Positions 43,599-51,779 of a stretch of 64,000 nucleotides of DNA are shown here, piece by piece. This DNA comes from CAYNNQ01 sp051748085 (GTDB taxonomy: Bacteria; Desulfobacterota; Desulfovibrionia; Desulfovibrionales; Desulfonatronovibrionaceae), in NCBI GenBank assembly GCA_051748085.1, contig JBNJHA010000008.1, positions 1 through 64,000 of the forward strand, in the 5' to 3' direction. Positions within the stretch are counted from its first letter, which is position 1. Each line of letters starts with the position of its first letter. The notes under the pieces were generated by a model. The model did not search any database, was not told where the DNA came from, and saw nothing but the letters and a program-made list of their open reading frames with translations. Position numbers and translations under genes: made by a program.

Positions 43599-43614
43599 TT
43601 TGGTGAATAGATAC
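43599..43614 (+). promoter_or_regulatory. 16-base gene-facing leader element upstream of the Cys-rich gene
   Basis: TTTGGTGAATAGATAC ends 28 bases before the ATG at 43643, same family as the elements at 8768 (minus), 11821, 26613 and 37721. Confidence 0.35.
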
Positions 43615-43642
43615 GATCAACTTTAATTTTGGAGAAATAATA

Positions 43643-44026
43643 ATGCAAAAAAATTTAAGAAAAAAACAAATTTTTGCAAAACTTTTAACCGTTTTGCTGC
43701 TTATTGGAACCATTTTGTACCTTTCCTCCCCGCATTGTTCGGCAGAAAGAATCAGCTTGGTCTGCCAGGAAAATTCCGATCCCATGAGTAATTTATGCAC
43801 AATTTACGTGAACTCGATCACCAAAAATGTGAACGGCAAAACCTGCAAAGGACACACAGTCGGATGCCAATTCAAATCTTTTTCGTGCATAAACAATATT
43901 TGCAGAGATAACTTCGGCACCAGGACCGTCTCGTTTGATTTTTCCGTGGACGACCACGCCAAATTTTGCAAGCTGCTCTGTAGAAAACCGGCTTGTGCAG
44001 GAGAATGGAAGAACAAAGCTGAATAG
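43643..44026 (+). CDS. Cys-rich secreted protein of unknown function
   Basis: 127 residues with a good ribosome site (TTGGAGAA, 6-7 bases before the ATG). Basic N-terminus and hydrophobic stretch (about 12-33, IFAKLLTVLLLIGTILYLSS) ending near CSA predict export, possibly as a lipoprotein-like or cleaved protein. The mature part has about ten cysteines, many in short-spaced pairs (GKTCKGHTVGC, FSCINNICRD, FCKLLCRKPACAG), suggesting disulfides in the periplasm. I recognise no family. It stands alone between purD and the CBS-ACT gene. Confidence 0.6.
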   Translation: MQKNLRKKQIFAKLLTVLLLIGTILYLSSPHCSAERISLVCQENSDPMSNLCTIYVNSITKNVNGKTCKGHTVGCQFKSFSCINNICRDNFGTRTVSFDFSVDDHAKFCKLLCRKPACAGEWKNKAE

Positions 44027-44097
44027 TTACATATTTTATACAACTTCTTTCTTTCAGCCCGTTCACCGTCCAAATGACACCCTTCGCAATAACTGTC

Positions 44098-44127
44098 TTG
44101 ACTTTACACAGGGTTACGGCCTTTATT
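44098..44127 (+). promoter_or_regulatory. Candidate sigma-70 promoter of the liv operon
   Basis: TTGACT (44098-44103), 18-base spacer, TTTATT (44122-44127), about 110 bases before the CBS-ACT gene. The -10 is weak. No other strong candidate lies in the 212-base gap. Confidence 0.35.
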
Positions 44128-44238
44128 GATTCGAATTTGTATTTTTGTATTTATTCCTTTAAGTTTTGCTAAAAATATTTGGGTTTTATTCTCTGCACAT
44201 CCTAAGAGCTTGATAAGGGAACAAATGGAGGACAAGCC

Positions 44239-44892
44239 ATGTACGTCGGTCTGAAGATGCTGAGAGACTTTTACAGTTGCACCGCGGACACCCTGGTCAA
44301 GGATGCCCAGAAACAGATGGAGACGCATAAGTTATGGATGCTCTTGGTTATGGAGGGGGAATCCGTGATAGGTTATGTGCGCAAGGAAGATATCCTGGCC
44401 GCCCTGCCGTCCATGATGACCTCGCTGTCCAAGCACGAAATAAATTATCTGATGTCCCGGCTCAAGGTTAGCAAAATAGTCCGCAAAGATATCGTTTCCG
44501 TGTCTCCGGAGCTGGAAATTGAAGCCGCCGCACACCTCATGTGGAAAGAAAATCTGGCCGGACTTGCTGTTGTCGCTTACGACGGACGGCTTCTGGGTTA
44601 TATAAACCGCAACGTCATGCTCGAAGTATTTGTCGAGGAAATGGGATATGATCGCGGCGGTTCACGAATAGTTTTTGAAGTTCAGGACCGGGCCGGTGTG
44701 TTAAAAGAAGTTTCCGGAATTATCGCCGACATGAATTTTTCCATAATTTCGACCGGCACTTATTTTCACAAGGACATGCGTCTGGTTGTTATCCGGGTCG
44801 ATACCGGGGACCCGTCCAAGATAGCGGCCGAACTCCAAAACCGGGGCTTCAAACTGGTCAGTCCAACGGATTTCATGCATGAGTGGCAATAA
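44239..44892 (+). CDS. CBS-pair and ACT domain protein, likely regulator of the liv operon
   Basis: 217 residues. Two CBS motifs (about 8-65 and 75-135: DTLVKDAQKQMETHKLWMLLV ... and EIEAAAHLMWKENLAGLAVVAYDGRLLGYINR) that usually bind adenylates, followed by an ACT domain (about 143-217, IVFEVQDRAGVLKEVSGIIADMNFSIIS) that usually binds amino acids. GGAGG stands 9 bases upstream. Its stop overlaps the livG start (TAATG), so it is coupled to the transporter. Plausible role: sensing energy state and a branched-chain or aromatic amino acid to control uptake. Confidence 0.85.
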   Translation: MYVGLKMLRDFYSCTADTLVKDAQKQMETHKLWMLLVMEGESVIGYVRKEDILAALPSMMTSLSKHEINYLMSRLKVSKIVRKDIVSVSPELEIEAAAHLMWKENLAGLAVVAYDGRLLGYINRNVMLEVFVEEMGYDRGGSRIVFEVQDRAGVLKEVSGIIADMNFSIISTGTYFHKDMRLVVIRVDTGDPSKIAAELQNRGFKLVSPTDFMHEWQ

Positions 44893-45674
44893 TGATCGGA
44901 CTGAAAGTTGACAATATCACCCTGACCTTTAAGGGCATTGCCGCCCTTATGGATGTGTCTTTCAGTGTGGAAAAAGGTTCCATTGTCTCGCTTATAGGTC
45001 CGAACGGCGCGGGCAAAACCAGTATGCTCAACTGCATATCTGGTCGCTACAAACCCGATTCCGGTTCCATCACGCTGAATGATCAGGAACTTTTGTCAAT
45101 GCCCGCCCACAAATGCACAAAGCTCGGGCTTTCACGCACTTTTCAAAACATTGCCCTTTTCCGGGGCCTTTCCGTATTGGACAATTTCATGGTTGGCCGG
45201 CATCACCGCATGAATTACGGTATTTTTTCCTCACTTTTATATTGGGGTAAAGCCAGGCGCCTGGAGGATGAACACCGATTTCAGGTAGAAAAAGTAATCG
45301 ATTTTCTGAATCTTTCCGCTTACCGTCATAAGCCCGCCGGCCGCCTGCCCTACGGCGTCCAGAAAAGAGTTGAGTTAGGCCGCGCGCTGGCCGCCGAGCC
45401 CGAATTCATTCTCCTGGATGAACCAATGGCCGGAATGAATATGGAAGAAACCGAAGACATGGCCAGATATATCCTGGACATCAATGAAGAATGGGGGGTT
45501 ACGGTCCTTTTGGTCGAACATGATATGGGAGTTGTTATGGATATCTCGGACCGGGTTGTCGTTCTGGATTTCGGCTCCGTACTCGCTATTGGTTCGCCGC
45601 AGGAAGTGGCCGAAAATCCGGAAGTAATCCGGGCATACCTGGGTAATGAAGACGCACAATTCACCGGACGTTAA
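44892..45674 (+). CDS. livG: Branched-chain amino acid-type ABC transporter ATP-binding protein LivG
   Basis: 260 residues. Walker A GPNGAGKTSM (about 37-46), LSRTFQNIALFRGLSVLDN, a signature region that is altered (LPYGVQKRVELGRALA instead of LSGGQ), Walker B FILLDEPMAGMN and the H-loop LLVEHDMGVV. The missing LSGGQ Ser is usual for LivG, which reads LPYG-QRR. Pairs with LivF, encoded downstream. It energises the LivHM channel. Confidence 0.93.
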   Translation: MIGLKVDNITLTFKGIAALMDVSFSVEKGSIVSLIGPNGAGKTSMLNCISGRYKPDSGSITLNDQELLSMPAHKCTKLGLSRTFQNIALFRGLSVLDNFMVGRHHRMNYGIFSSLLYWGKARRLEDEHRFQVEKVIDFLNLSAYRHKPAGRLPYGVQKRVELGRALAAEPEFILLDEPMAGMNMEETEDMARYILDINEEWGVTVLLVEHDMGVVMDISDRVVVLDFGSVLAIGSPQEVAENPEVIRAYLGNEDAQFTGR

Positions 45675-45677
45675 AAA

Positions 45678-47564
45678 ATGACTGCAGCGCATCATAATAC
45701 CACTTTACCCCGTCTGCTTGTAAATCAGGCTCGCAACAGGCCGGAATCAACGGCAATGCGCGAAAAAGAATGGGGGATCTGGCAATCCTATACCTGGAAA
45801 CAATACCTGGACATAGCCGGAGAATTTGCCGGCGGTTTGTTGGAGTTGGGCATAGGTAAGGGAGATATTATTATACTCATTGGGGACAACAGGCCGGAAT
45901 GGCTGTGGGCCGAACTGGCGGTCCAGGTTTTGGGCGGAATGGCCCTGGGTCTCTATCAGGATGCGGTTGCCAATGAAGTCAAGTATGTCTTTGAACTTTC
46001 CAAGGCCAAGCTGGTAGTGGCCGAAGACCAGGAACAGGTGGATAAGATCCTGGAACTTCGGGAAGGGACAGCCCTGCAATATATTGTCTACCATGACAGC
46101 CGCGGACTTTCCGCCTACAAAATGGACGGCTTGCTTTCATTTGATCAAGTGCGCGAAATGGGCAGAAACCGGGCCGGAGAATTCGAGGCCATGGCCGGAA
46201 ACGTTTCGCCCGATGATCCATGCATTGTGGCCACTACCTCCGGAACGACCGGCAAACCCAAGCTGGCTATGCTTTCGCACCGCAACCTTATATCCATGGC
46301 CGGCAATCTGGGCAAAGTTGACCCTAAATACCCTTCCGACGAATTTGTCTCCTTTTTGCCTCTGGCCTGGATGGGTGAACAAATGATGGCTGTGGCTTCC
46401 GCTTTATTTTTCGGATTCTGCGTCAACTTTCCGGAAGAGCCGGATACAATGCAGGCCAACATCCGTGAAATCGGTCCTCATCTTATTTTTTCTCCGCCCC
46501 GTGTTTGGGAAGGTCTTTCAGCCAAGGTTCGCGGAGACATCATGGAATCCTCTCCGCTTAAAAGGTTTATTTACAACCTCCTGTTTCCCGTCGGCATCCG
46601 CTACGCCAATGCGCGCTTTGAGGGACGCAAACCCGGCATCGGCCTTAAAATCGCCAATGTCCTGGCGGAAATTGGTCTGTTTAGGGCGTTACGCGACAGG
46701 CTGGGTTTTTCACGCATCCGCTCGGCATCCACAGGCGGCGCGGCTTTGGGTCCGGACACCTTTCGTTTCTTCCATGCCATCGGCGTTAATTTGAAACAAA
46801 TTTATGGGCAAACTGAAATCGCCGGGATTTCATGCATTCATCGGGACCGGGCCATTAATTTTGATTCAGTTGGCGAACCCATTCCGGAAACCCGCATACG
46901 CATTTCCGAACAGGGAGAGATATTATCCAAAAGCCCGGCTGTTTTTCTGGGATACTACAACAATCAAAAAGCCACGCGGGAAACCCTGGAAAACGGATGG
47001 CTCAAGTCGGGTGACTCCGGCTATTTCGATGACTCCGGCCAACTAGTGGTCATCGATCGTCTGAAGGATGTCATGGAATTAAACGACGGGACAAAATTTT
47101 CACCCCAGTTCCTGGAAAACAAACTCAAATTTTCACCCTATGTAAAGGAAGCCATCGTACTAGGCCGGGACCGGGACTGCATAACCGCCATATTGTGCGT
47201 TGATTTCCAAATTGTGGGCCAATGGGCGGAAATGCAGCTCATAACTTATACTACTTATCAGGATCTTTCGGCCAAAGACCAGGTCTATAGCCTTATTCGG
47301 GACGAAGTGCTCGCAGTCAACCAGACATTGCCGGAAAAAACCAGGATCAAACGCTTCTGCCTGCTGTTCAAGGAGCTTGACGCGGACGACGGAGAGTTGA
47401 CCAGGACCCGTAAGGTTAGACGCAACACGGTCGAAAACCGCTACAAATCACTGATCGAACATCTCTATCTCGATTCCGCCAGCCATAATCTGCAGACCTC
47501 GATAGCCTATCAGGACGGCAGAACCCGTGATATCCAGGGAGAAATACGGATCGAAAACGTATAA
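45678..47564 (+). CDS. Long-chain-type AMP-dependent acyl-CoA synthetase
   Basis: 628 residues of the FAA/long-chain ligase type. TTSGTTGKPKLAMLSHRN (AMP/P-loop, about 189-206), FLPLAWMGEQM, IYGQTEIAG and the hinge SGDSGYFDDSGQLVVIDRLKD, with the C-terminal lysine region near TRTRKVRR. The gene lies inside the liv operon between livG and livH, so it probably activates the imported carboxylic acid as the CoA thioester. Exact substrate unknown: branched fatty, aromatic or long-chain acids are all possible. Confidence 0.88.
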   Translation: MTAAHHNTTLPRLLVNQARNRPESTAMREKEWGIWQSYTWKQYLDIAGEFAGGLLELGIGKGDIIILIGDNRPEWLWAELAVQVLGGMALGLYQDAVANEVKYVFELSKAKLVVAEDQEQVDKILELREGTALQYIVYHDSRGLSAYKMDGLLSFDQVREMGRNRAGEFEAMAGNVSPDDPCIVATTSGTTGKPKLAMLSHRNLISMAGNLGKVDPKYPSDEFVSFLPLAWMGEQMMAVASALFFGFCVNFPEEPDTMQANIREIGPHLIFSPPRVWEGLSAKVRGDIMESSPLKRFIYNLLFPVGIRYANARFEGRKPGIGLKIANVLAEIGLFRALRDRLGFSRIRSASTGGAALGPDTFRFFHAIGVNLKQIYGQTEIAGISCIHRDRAINFDSVGEPIPETRIRISEQGEILSKSPAVFLGYYNNQKATRETLENGWLKSGDSGYFDDSGQLVVIDRLKDVMELNDGTKFSPQFLENKLKFSPYVKEAIVLGRDRDCITAILCVDFQIVGQWAEMQLITYTTYQDLSAKDQVYSLIRDEVLAVNQTLPEKTRIKRFCLLFKELDADDGELTRTRKVRRNTVENRYKSLIEHLYLDSASHNLQTSIAYQDGRTRDIQGEIRIENV

Positions 47565-47585
47565 CCAGCATTGCCCGGAGCAAAT

Positions 47586-48473
47586 ATGGAATATTATCTG
47601 CATCTGATTATAAACGGTCTTGTGGTCGGCTCCATTTATTCCTTGGTCGCCCTTGGGTTTGTCATTATTTATAAGGCAACCCAAGTGATCAATTTCGCCC
47701 AGGGTGAGCTGCTGATGGTCGGGGCCTATATCTGTTTCGCCTTGACCGTTCAGGGCAAGTTGCCGTTTATTGTATCTTTTTTCCTGACTCTGGGTTTTTC
47801 GATAATTCTGGGACTGGCCATTGAACGTCTTACACTGAGGCCGCTTATCGGAGAATCGCATATAAGCGTAATCATGGTCACCATCGGTCTGTCTTCGGTT
47901 CTCAAATCGCTGGTGCAAATATTCTGGGGTACCAATATTCGTGTCTATCCCCAGGTATTGCCGACAGATCCGGTCAACATTTTCGGACTGCCTGTGGCTC
48001 CGGTGTATATTGCCGCCTTTTTGCTGTCTCTGCTGCTCTTTGCCATTTTTACTTTCTTCTTCAGATACTCACGCACTGGAATAGCCATGCGGGCCACGGC
48101 TTTCGATCAACAAGCCGCTCAATCCATGGGCATATCAATCAAAAAAATATTTGCCCTGTCCTGGTGCATAGCCTGCGTTGTTTCCTCCGTTGGGGGAATA
48201 ATTCTGGGCAATATCAACGGCATAAATTCGCAACTTGGACATATGGGGCTTAAAGTTTTCCCAGCTGTCATACTCGGCGGGCTGGACTCGCTGCTCGGAG
48301 CGGCCGTCGGCGGCCTGATCATCGGCGTTTTGGAAAATGTCTGCGATGGCCTGGCCAAACAATTTTTCGACCTCGGTGGTTTTAAGGAGGTAGCGGCCTT
48401 CATCGTTCTGGTTATAATCCTCATGATCAAGCCTTACGGACTGTTTGGAACCAAGGAAATCGAGAGGGTCTAG
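47586..48473 (+). CDS. livH: ABC transporter permease LivH
   Basis: 295-residue inner-membrane permease starting at the ATG 47586 (CCCGGAG upstream). About eight hydrophobic helices. Family marks: NGLVVGSIYSLVALGF, INFAQGELLMVGAY and ARATAFDQQAAQSMGI-like coupling loop (MRATAFDQQAAQSMGISIKK), and GGLDSLLGAAVGGLIIG near the C-terminus. Forms the channel with LivM. Confidence 0.94.
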   Translation: MEYYLHLIINGLVVGSIYSLVALGFVIIYKATQVINFAQGELLMVGAYICFALTVQGKLPFIVSFFLTLGFSIILGLAIERLTLRPLIGESHISVIMVTIGLSSVLKSLVQIFWGTNIRVYPQVLPTDPVNIFGLPVAPVYIAAFLLSLLLFAIFTFFFRYSRTGIAMRATAFDQQAAQSMGISIKKIFALSWCIACVVSSVGGIILGNINGINSQLGHMGLKVFPAVILGGLDSLLGAAVGGLIIGVLENVCDGLAKQFFDLGGFKEVAAFIVLVIILMIKPYGLFGTKEIERV

Positions 48474-48474
48474 C

Positions 48475-49521
48475 ATGCAGGCAAAATGCGGTTTATTTTT
48501 CACTTCCTATCGCCAGGAATCGCAATTTTTTCCAAGCTGTTTTCAAAAGGGGTCCTTGGCTGTTTTTCTCGTTCTTTTGGCTATTGCTCCATTTTTAATG
48601 GAAACTTTTATCATTTCAATTTTAAATCTGATTTTAATCGCGGTCATCGGGGCCGTGGGCCTAAACATCCTTACCGGGGCTTGCGGACAAATATCGCTTG
48701 GACATGGAGCGTTTATCGGTGTCGGTGCCTATGCGTCCGGGCTCGCCACTCAGTCCGGGATACCTTTTCCCCTGGCCCTGATTCTTGGCGGCACGGCTGC
48801 TGCGGCGATAGGCATGATTTTCGGCATACCATCCCTCAGGCTCAAGGGCATTTATCTCGCGATCGCCACCCTCGCCGCGCAACTTATACTGGAATACGTG
48901 TTTTTGCACTGGGATGCGTTTACCGGCGGAGCGAACGGAATGCTTCTGGATTCGCCGTCCATCCTGGGTATTACCTTTGACACCGAACAAAGAATGTACT
49001 GGCTTATCCTGACAATCGCCATAATTTGCGTACTGGCCGGGGCGAATGTCATGCGGACCAAAGCCGGGCGTGCATTTGTAGCCATCCGCGATTTTCATCT
49101 TTCTGCCGAAATAGCCGGAGTGAACCTCTTTCAATACAAGATCTATGCTTTCGGCATTTCCTCTTTTATGGCTGGCGTGGCTGGTTGTCTCTGGGGCCAT
49201 TATACCATGTACATAGCTCCCGAACAATTCAATATAGGCCTGTCCATATCCTATTTGGCGATGATTGTTATCGGCGGAATGGGAAAAATCCTGGGGTCTA
49301 TCATGGGCGCGGTATTCGTTACCCTTTTGCCCGAACTGCTTAATTCCGTGGCCAGTTTCATTGGAGTCTGGCTCCCGGACATTTCCAGCTCCATTCTCGC
49401 GTTACGTGAAGGCACTTTCGGACTGGTTCTGGTTCTGTTCCTGATATTCGAACCGGAGGGGCTGGCCCATCGCTGGAGACTTATCAAGGCATACTGGAAA
49501 CTTTATCCCTTCGCCCATTAA
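48475..49521 (+). CDS. livM: ABC transporter permease LivM
   Basis: 348 residues from the ATG at 48475, one base after livH. Multi-helix permease with NILTGACGQISLGHGAFIGVGAYAS, LRLKGIYLAIATLA, TKAGRAFVAIRD (coupling loop) and GGMGKILGSIMGAVFV. The first 30 or so residues are a polar N-terminal extension before the first helix. Confidence 0.94.
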   Translation: MQAKCGLFFTSYRQESQFFPSCFQKGSLAVFLVLLAIAPFLMETFIISILNLILIAVIGAVGLNILTGACGQISLGHGAFIGVGAYASGLATQSGIPFPLALILGGTAAAAIGMIFGIPSLRLKGIYLAIATLAAQLILEYVFLHWDAFTGGANGMLLDSPSILGITFDTEQRMYWLILTIAIICVLAGANVMRTKAGRAFVAIRDFHLSAEIAGVNLFQYKIYAFGISSFMAGVAGCLWGHYTMYIAPEQFNIGLSISYLAMIVIGGMGKILGSIMGAVFVTLLPELLNSVASFIGVWLPDISSSILALREGTFGLVLVLFLIFEPEGLAHRWRLIKAYWKLYPFAH

Positions 49522-49549
49522 AGGCGATCAAGCCAAAGGAGGCTGACTC

Positions 49550-50713
49550 ATGAAAAAATCAACCATCTTGTTTTTTGCCGCCGCATTGCTCATCTGCGGC
49601 CAGGCCTGGGCCAAAACCGTGAAGATCGGTTCCATGATGGATTTATCCGGACCTACGGCTTCAGTGGGCAAACCCTACGCGCAAGGAATAAAAGCCTGTA
49701 CAAAATGGCTGAATTCCCAAGGCGGGGTGGCCGGCAATGAAATAAAACTTCTGGAAGCGGATACCGGATATAATGTCCAACAAGGCCTTTCAGCCTACAA
49801 AAAATTTGTCAACCGGGAAAAAGTGATTGCTGTGCAGGCGTTTGGTACGGCTGTTACCGAAGCTTTAGTCCGCTTTGCAAGCCGGGACCGCATCCCCCTT
49901 TTTTCCGCCTCCTATTCGGCCCATCTGACCAATCCGTCCAAGGCCCCCTATAATTTCTTTATTGCTGCTGACTACTCTACCCAGATGCGGGTAGCCATCA
50001 AGTATTTTTTTGATAATTGGAAAGGGAAAAACAAACCGAAAATAGCCTTTGTCTATCCAGACCACCCCTATGGGCTCGCCCCCATCCCGGCCGGGAAAAA
50101 ATACGCGACAAAGCTGGGCTTTGACATCGTGGAGGAAGAAACTGTCGGCCTGAAGGCGATTGACGCCACCACTCAGGTACTGGCACTTAAAAAGAAATCA
50201 CCGGATTACTGCTGGATCGGCGGCACCACGCCTTCAACTGCAGTAATAATGAAAGACGCCCAAAAAGTTGGTCTGGAGACTACATTTTTTACCAATATCT
50301 GGGGCGCTGACGAAGATCTGGTCAGGCTCGCCGGAGATTCCGCGAACGGTGCCTATTCCCTGCAGTCTGCGGCTGTTTATGGACAGGACGTGCCGGGCAT
50401 GAAAATCATCAAAGAGATAACGGACGACAAGTATCAGATGACCCATTTTATTCGCGGCTTCGCGTCCATGCTGGTTATGGCCGAGGGCATACGCCTGGCG
50501 GCGGAAAAAGGCGACATTAACGGCCCCAATGTCAAGGCGGCTCTGGAAACCCTGCGCGACTATGACCCAATGGGACTCACTCCCCCGATATCCTTTTATC
50601 CTGATGACCACCGGCCGAACATGGCTGTCTTTCTTTACCGATTTGAAAACGGAAAAATGGAATTCGTTGGTTCAAAAAGTTTGAAAAGAAGGGATGATTG
50701 GCTGGGTGAATAG
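49550..50713 (+). CDS. livK: Periplasmic ligand-binding protein of the liv transporter
   Basis: 387 residues, type I periplasmic binding protein. Signal peptide MKKSTILFFAAALLICGQAWA, then VKIGSMMDLSGPTASVGKPYAQG, LLEADTGYNVQQGL, DRIPLFSASYSAHLTN and IAFVYPDHPYG. AAAGGAGG precedes the ATG. The ligand cannot be read from the sequence; neighbouring acyl-CoA ligases point to an amino acid or carboxylic acid. A terminator follows the gene. Confidence 0.92.
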   Translation: MKKSTILFFAAALLICGQAWAKTVKIGSMMDLSGPTASVGKPYAQGIKACTKWLNSQGGVAGNEIKLLEADTGYNVQQGLSAYKKFVNREKVIAVQAFGTAVTEALVRFASRDRIPLFSASYSAHLTNPSKAPYNFFIAADYSTQMRVAIKYFFDNWKGKNKPKIAFVYPDHPYGLAPIPAGKKYATKLGFDIVEEETVGLKAIDATTQVLALKKKSPDYCWIGGTTPSTAVIMKDAQKVGLETTFFTNIWGADEDLVRLAGDSANGAYSLQSAAVYGQDVPGMKIIKEITDDKYQMTHFIRGFASMLVMAEGIRLAAEKGDINGPNVKAALETLRDYDPMGLTPPISFYPDDHRPNMAVFLYRFENGKMEFVGSKSLKRRDDWLGE

Positions 50714-50724
50714 CACTGCTCATC

Positions 50725-50757
50725 GGACGCGGTAAAAACTTTACCGCGTCCCTTTTC
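50725..50757 (+). terminator. Terminator after the binding-protein gene
   Basis: GGACGCGGTAAA and TTTACCGCGTCC, a 12-base stem with 3-base loop, then CTTTTCT. Incomplete termination here would reduce livF relative to livK, a common arrangement. Confidence 0.8.
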
Positions 50758-50814
50758 TGACTTCCCGGTGCCGGCAGAAAAATTTTAATTATCTGATACT
50801 TTTGAATGCATTTA

Positions 50815-50914
50815 ACGCCAGGTTCGAATATTTTCTTGTATCCCGGGCCGAAAACTTAAGCTCTTAAAAAAATAAGTGAACAAATAATAAAAATTCAACA
50901 ACGCGGCCAACGAC
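50815..50914 (+). repeat. Intergenic repeat fragment before livF
   Basis: ACGCCAGGTTCGAATATTTTCTTGTATCCCG aligns with 41961-41990 (in part), then CCGAAAACTTAAGCTC and AAGTGAACAAATAATA, a weak form of the 16-base leader element, about 28 bases before the livF ATG. Confidence 0.4.
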
Positions 50915-51733
50915 ATGCTGAAACACGACAAAAGCACTGATATCTTAAGCATCCGAAACATGGAAGTCATCTACAATGATGTTGTCCTGGTCCTGAAAGG
51001 ACTTTCACTTTCGGCCCGCGAAGGCAAGATCACTACCCTGCTTGGAGCGAACGGTGCGGGCAAAACAACTACTCTCAAGGCTTTGTCCGGACTTTTGCAT
51101 ACCGAAGACGGCAAGGTGACGGATGGTGAGATATGGTACGACGGGCAAAAAATCCAGAACCAGCCGCCGGAAAAGATAGTTCGCCGGGGGATTTTTCAAG
51201 TCATGGAGGGACGCCGGGTATTCGAGGATCTGTCCGTGGAGGAAAATCTGCGTTGCGGAGCGTTCACCAGACCTGCGAACAGATATGCGGACAATCTGGA
51301 AAAAGTATATTCCTATTTTCCAAGGCTAAAGGAGCGACGCAGGCAGCTGTCCGGGTACATGTCCGGCGGAGAACAGCAGATGCTGGCCATTGGCCGGGCA
51401 ATCATGGCCGAGCCGCGCCTCCTGCTCCTGGACGAACCCTCTCTGGGGCTTGCACCGCTTCTTGTCGAGGAGATATTTGACATCGTCAAACGGTTTAAGG
51501 AACAGGAAAGAGTAACCATTCTTTTAGTGGAGCAAAATGCGCGCGCCGCGCTGAGTGTGGCCGAGGACGGTTATATAATGGAAAACGGCCGCGTGGTCAT
51601 GAACGGTTCGGCCAAGGATCTTTTAAGAAATCCGGACGTTCAGGAATTCTATCTCGGAATGTCCCACGCGGGGGACAAAAAAAGTTACCGCAACGTAAAA
51701 CATTATCGCCGGCGCAAACGCTGGCTGGGTTAA
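50915..51733 (+). CDS. livF: ABC transporter ATP-binding protein LivF
   Basis: 272 residues: Walker A GANGAGKTTTLKAL, IFQVMEGRRVFEDLSVEENL, signature MSGGEQQMLAIGRAIMA, Walker B LLLLDEPSLGLAPLLVEEI and the H-loop region LLVEQNARAALSVA. The C-terminal tail (about 245-272) is basic and extends past the usual end. Partner of LivG. Confidence 0.93.
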   Translation: MLKHDKSTDILSIRNMEVIYNDVVLVLKGLSLSAREGKITTLLGANGAGKTTTLKALSGLLHTEDGKVTDGEIWYDGQKIQNQPPEKIVRRGIFQVMEGRRVFEDLSVEENLRCGAFTRPANRYADNLEKVYSYFPRLKERRRQLSGYMSGGEQQMLAIGRAIMAEPRLLLLDEPSLGLAPLLVEEIFDIVKRFKEQERVTILLVEQNARAALSVAEDGYIMENGRVVMNGSAKDLLRNPDVQEFYLGMSHAGDKKSYRNVKHYRRRKRWLG

Positions 51734-51779
51734 AAAACAGCTGAATACGGCAAAACGAGCTATTTTTCGCGGAGAAGGC

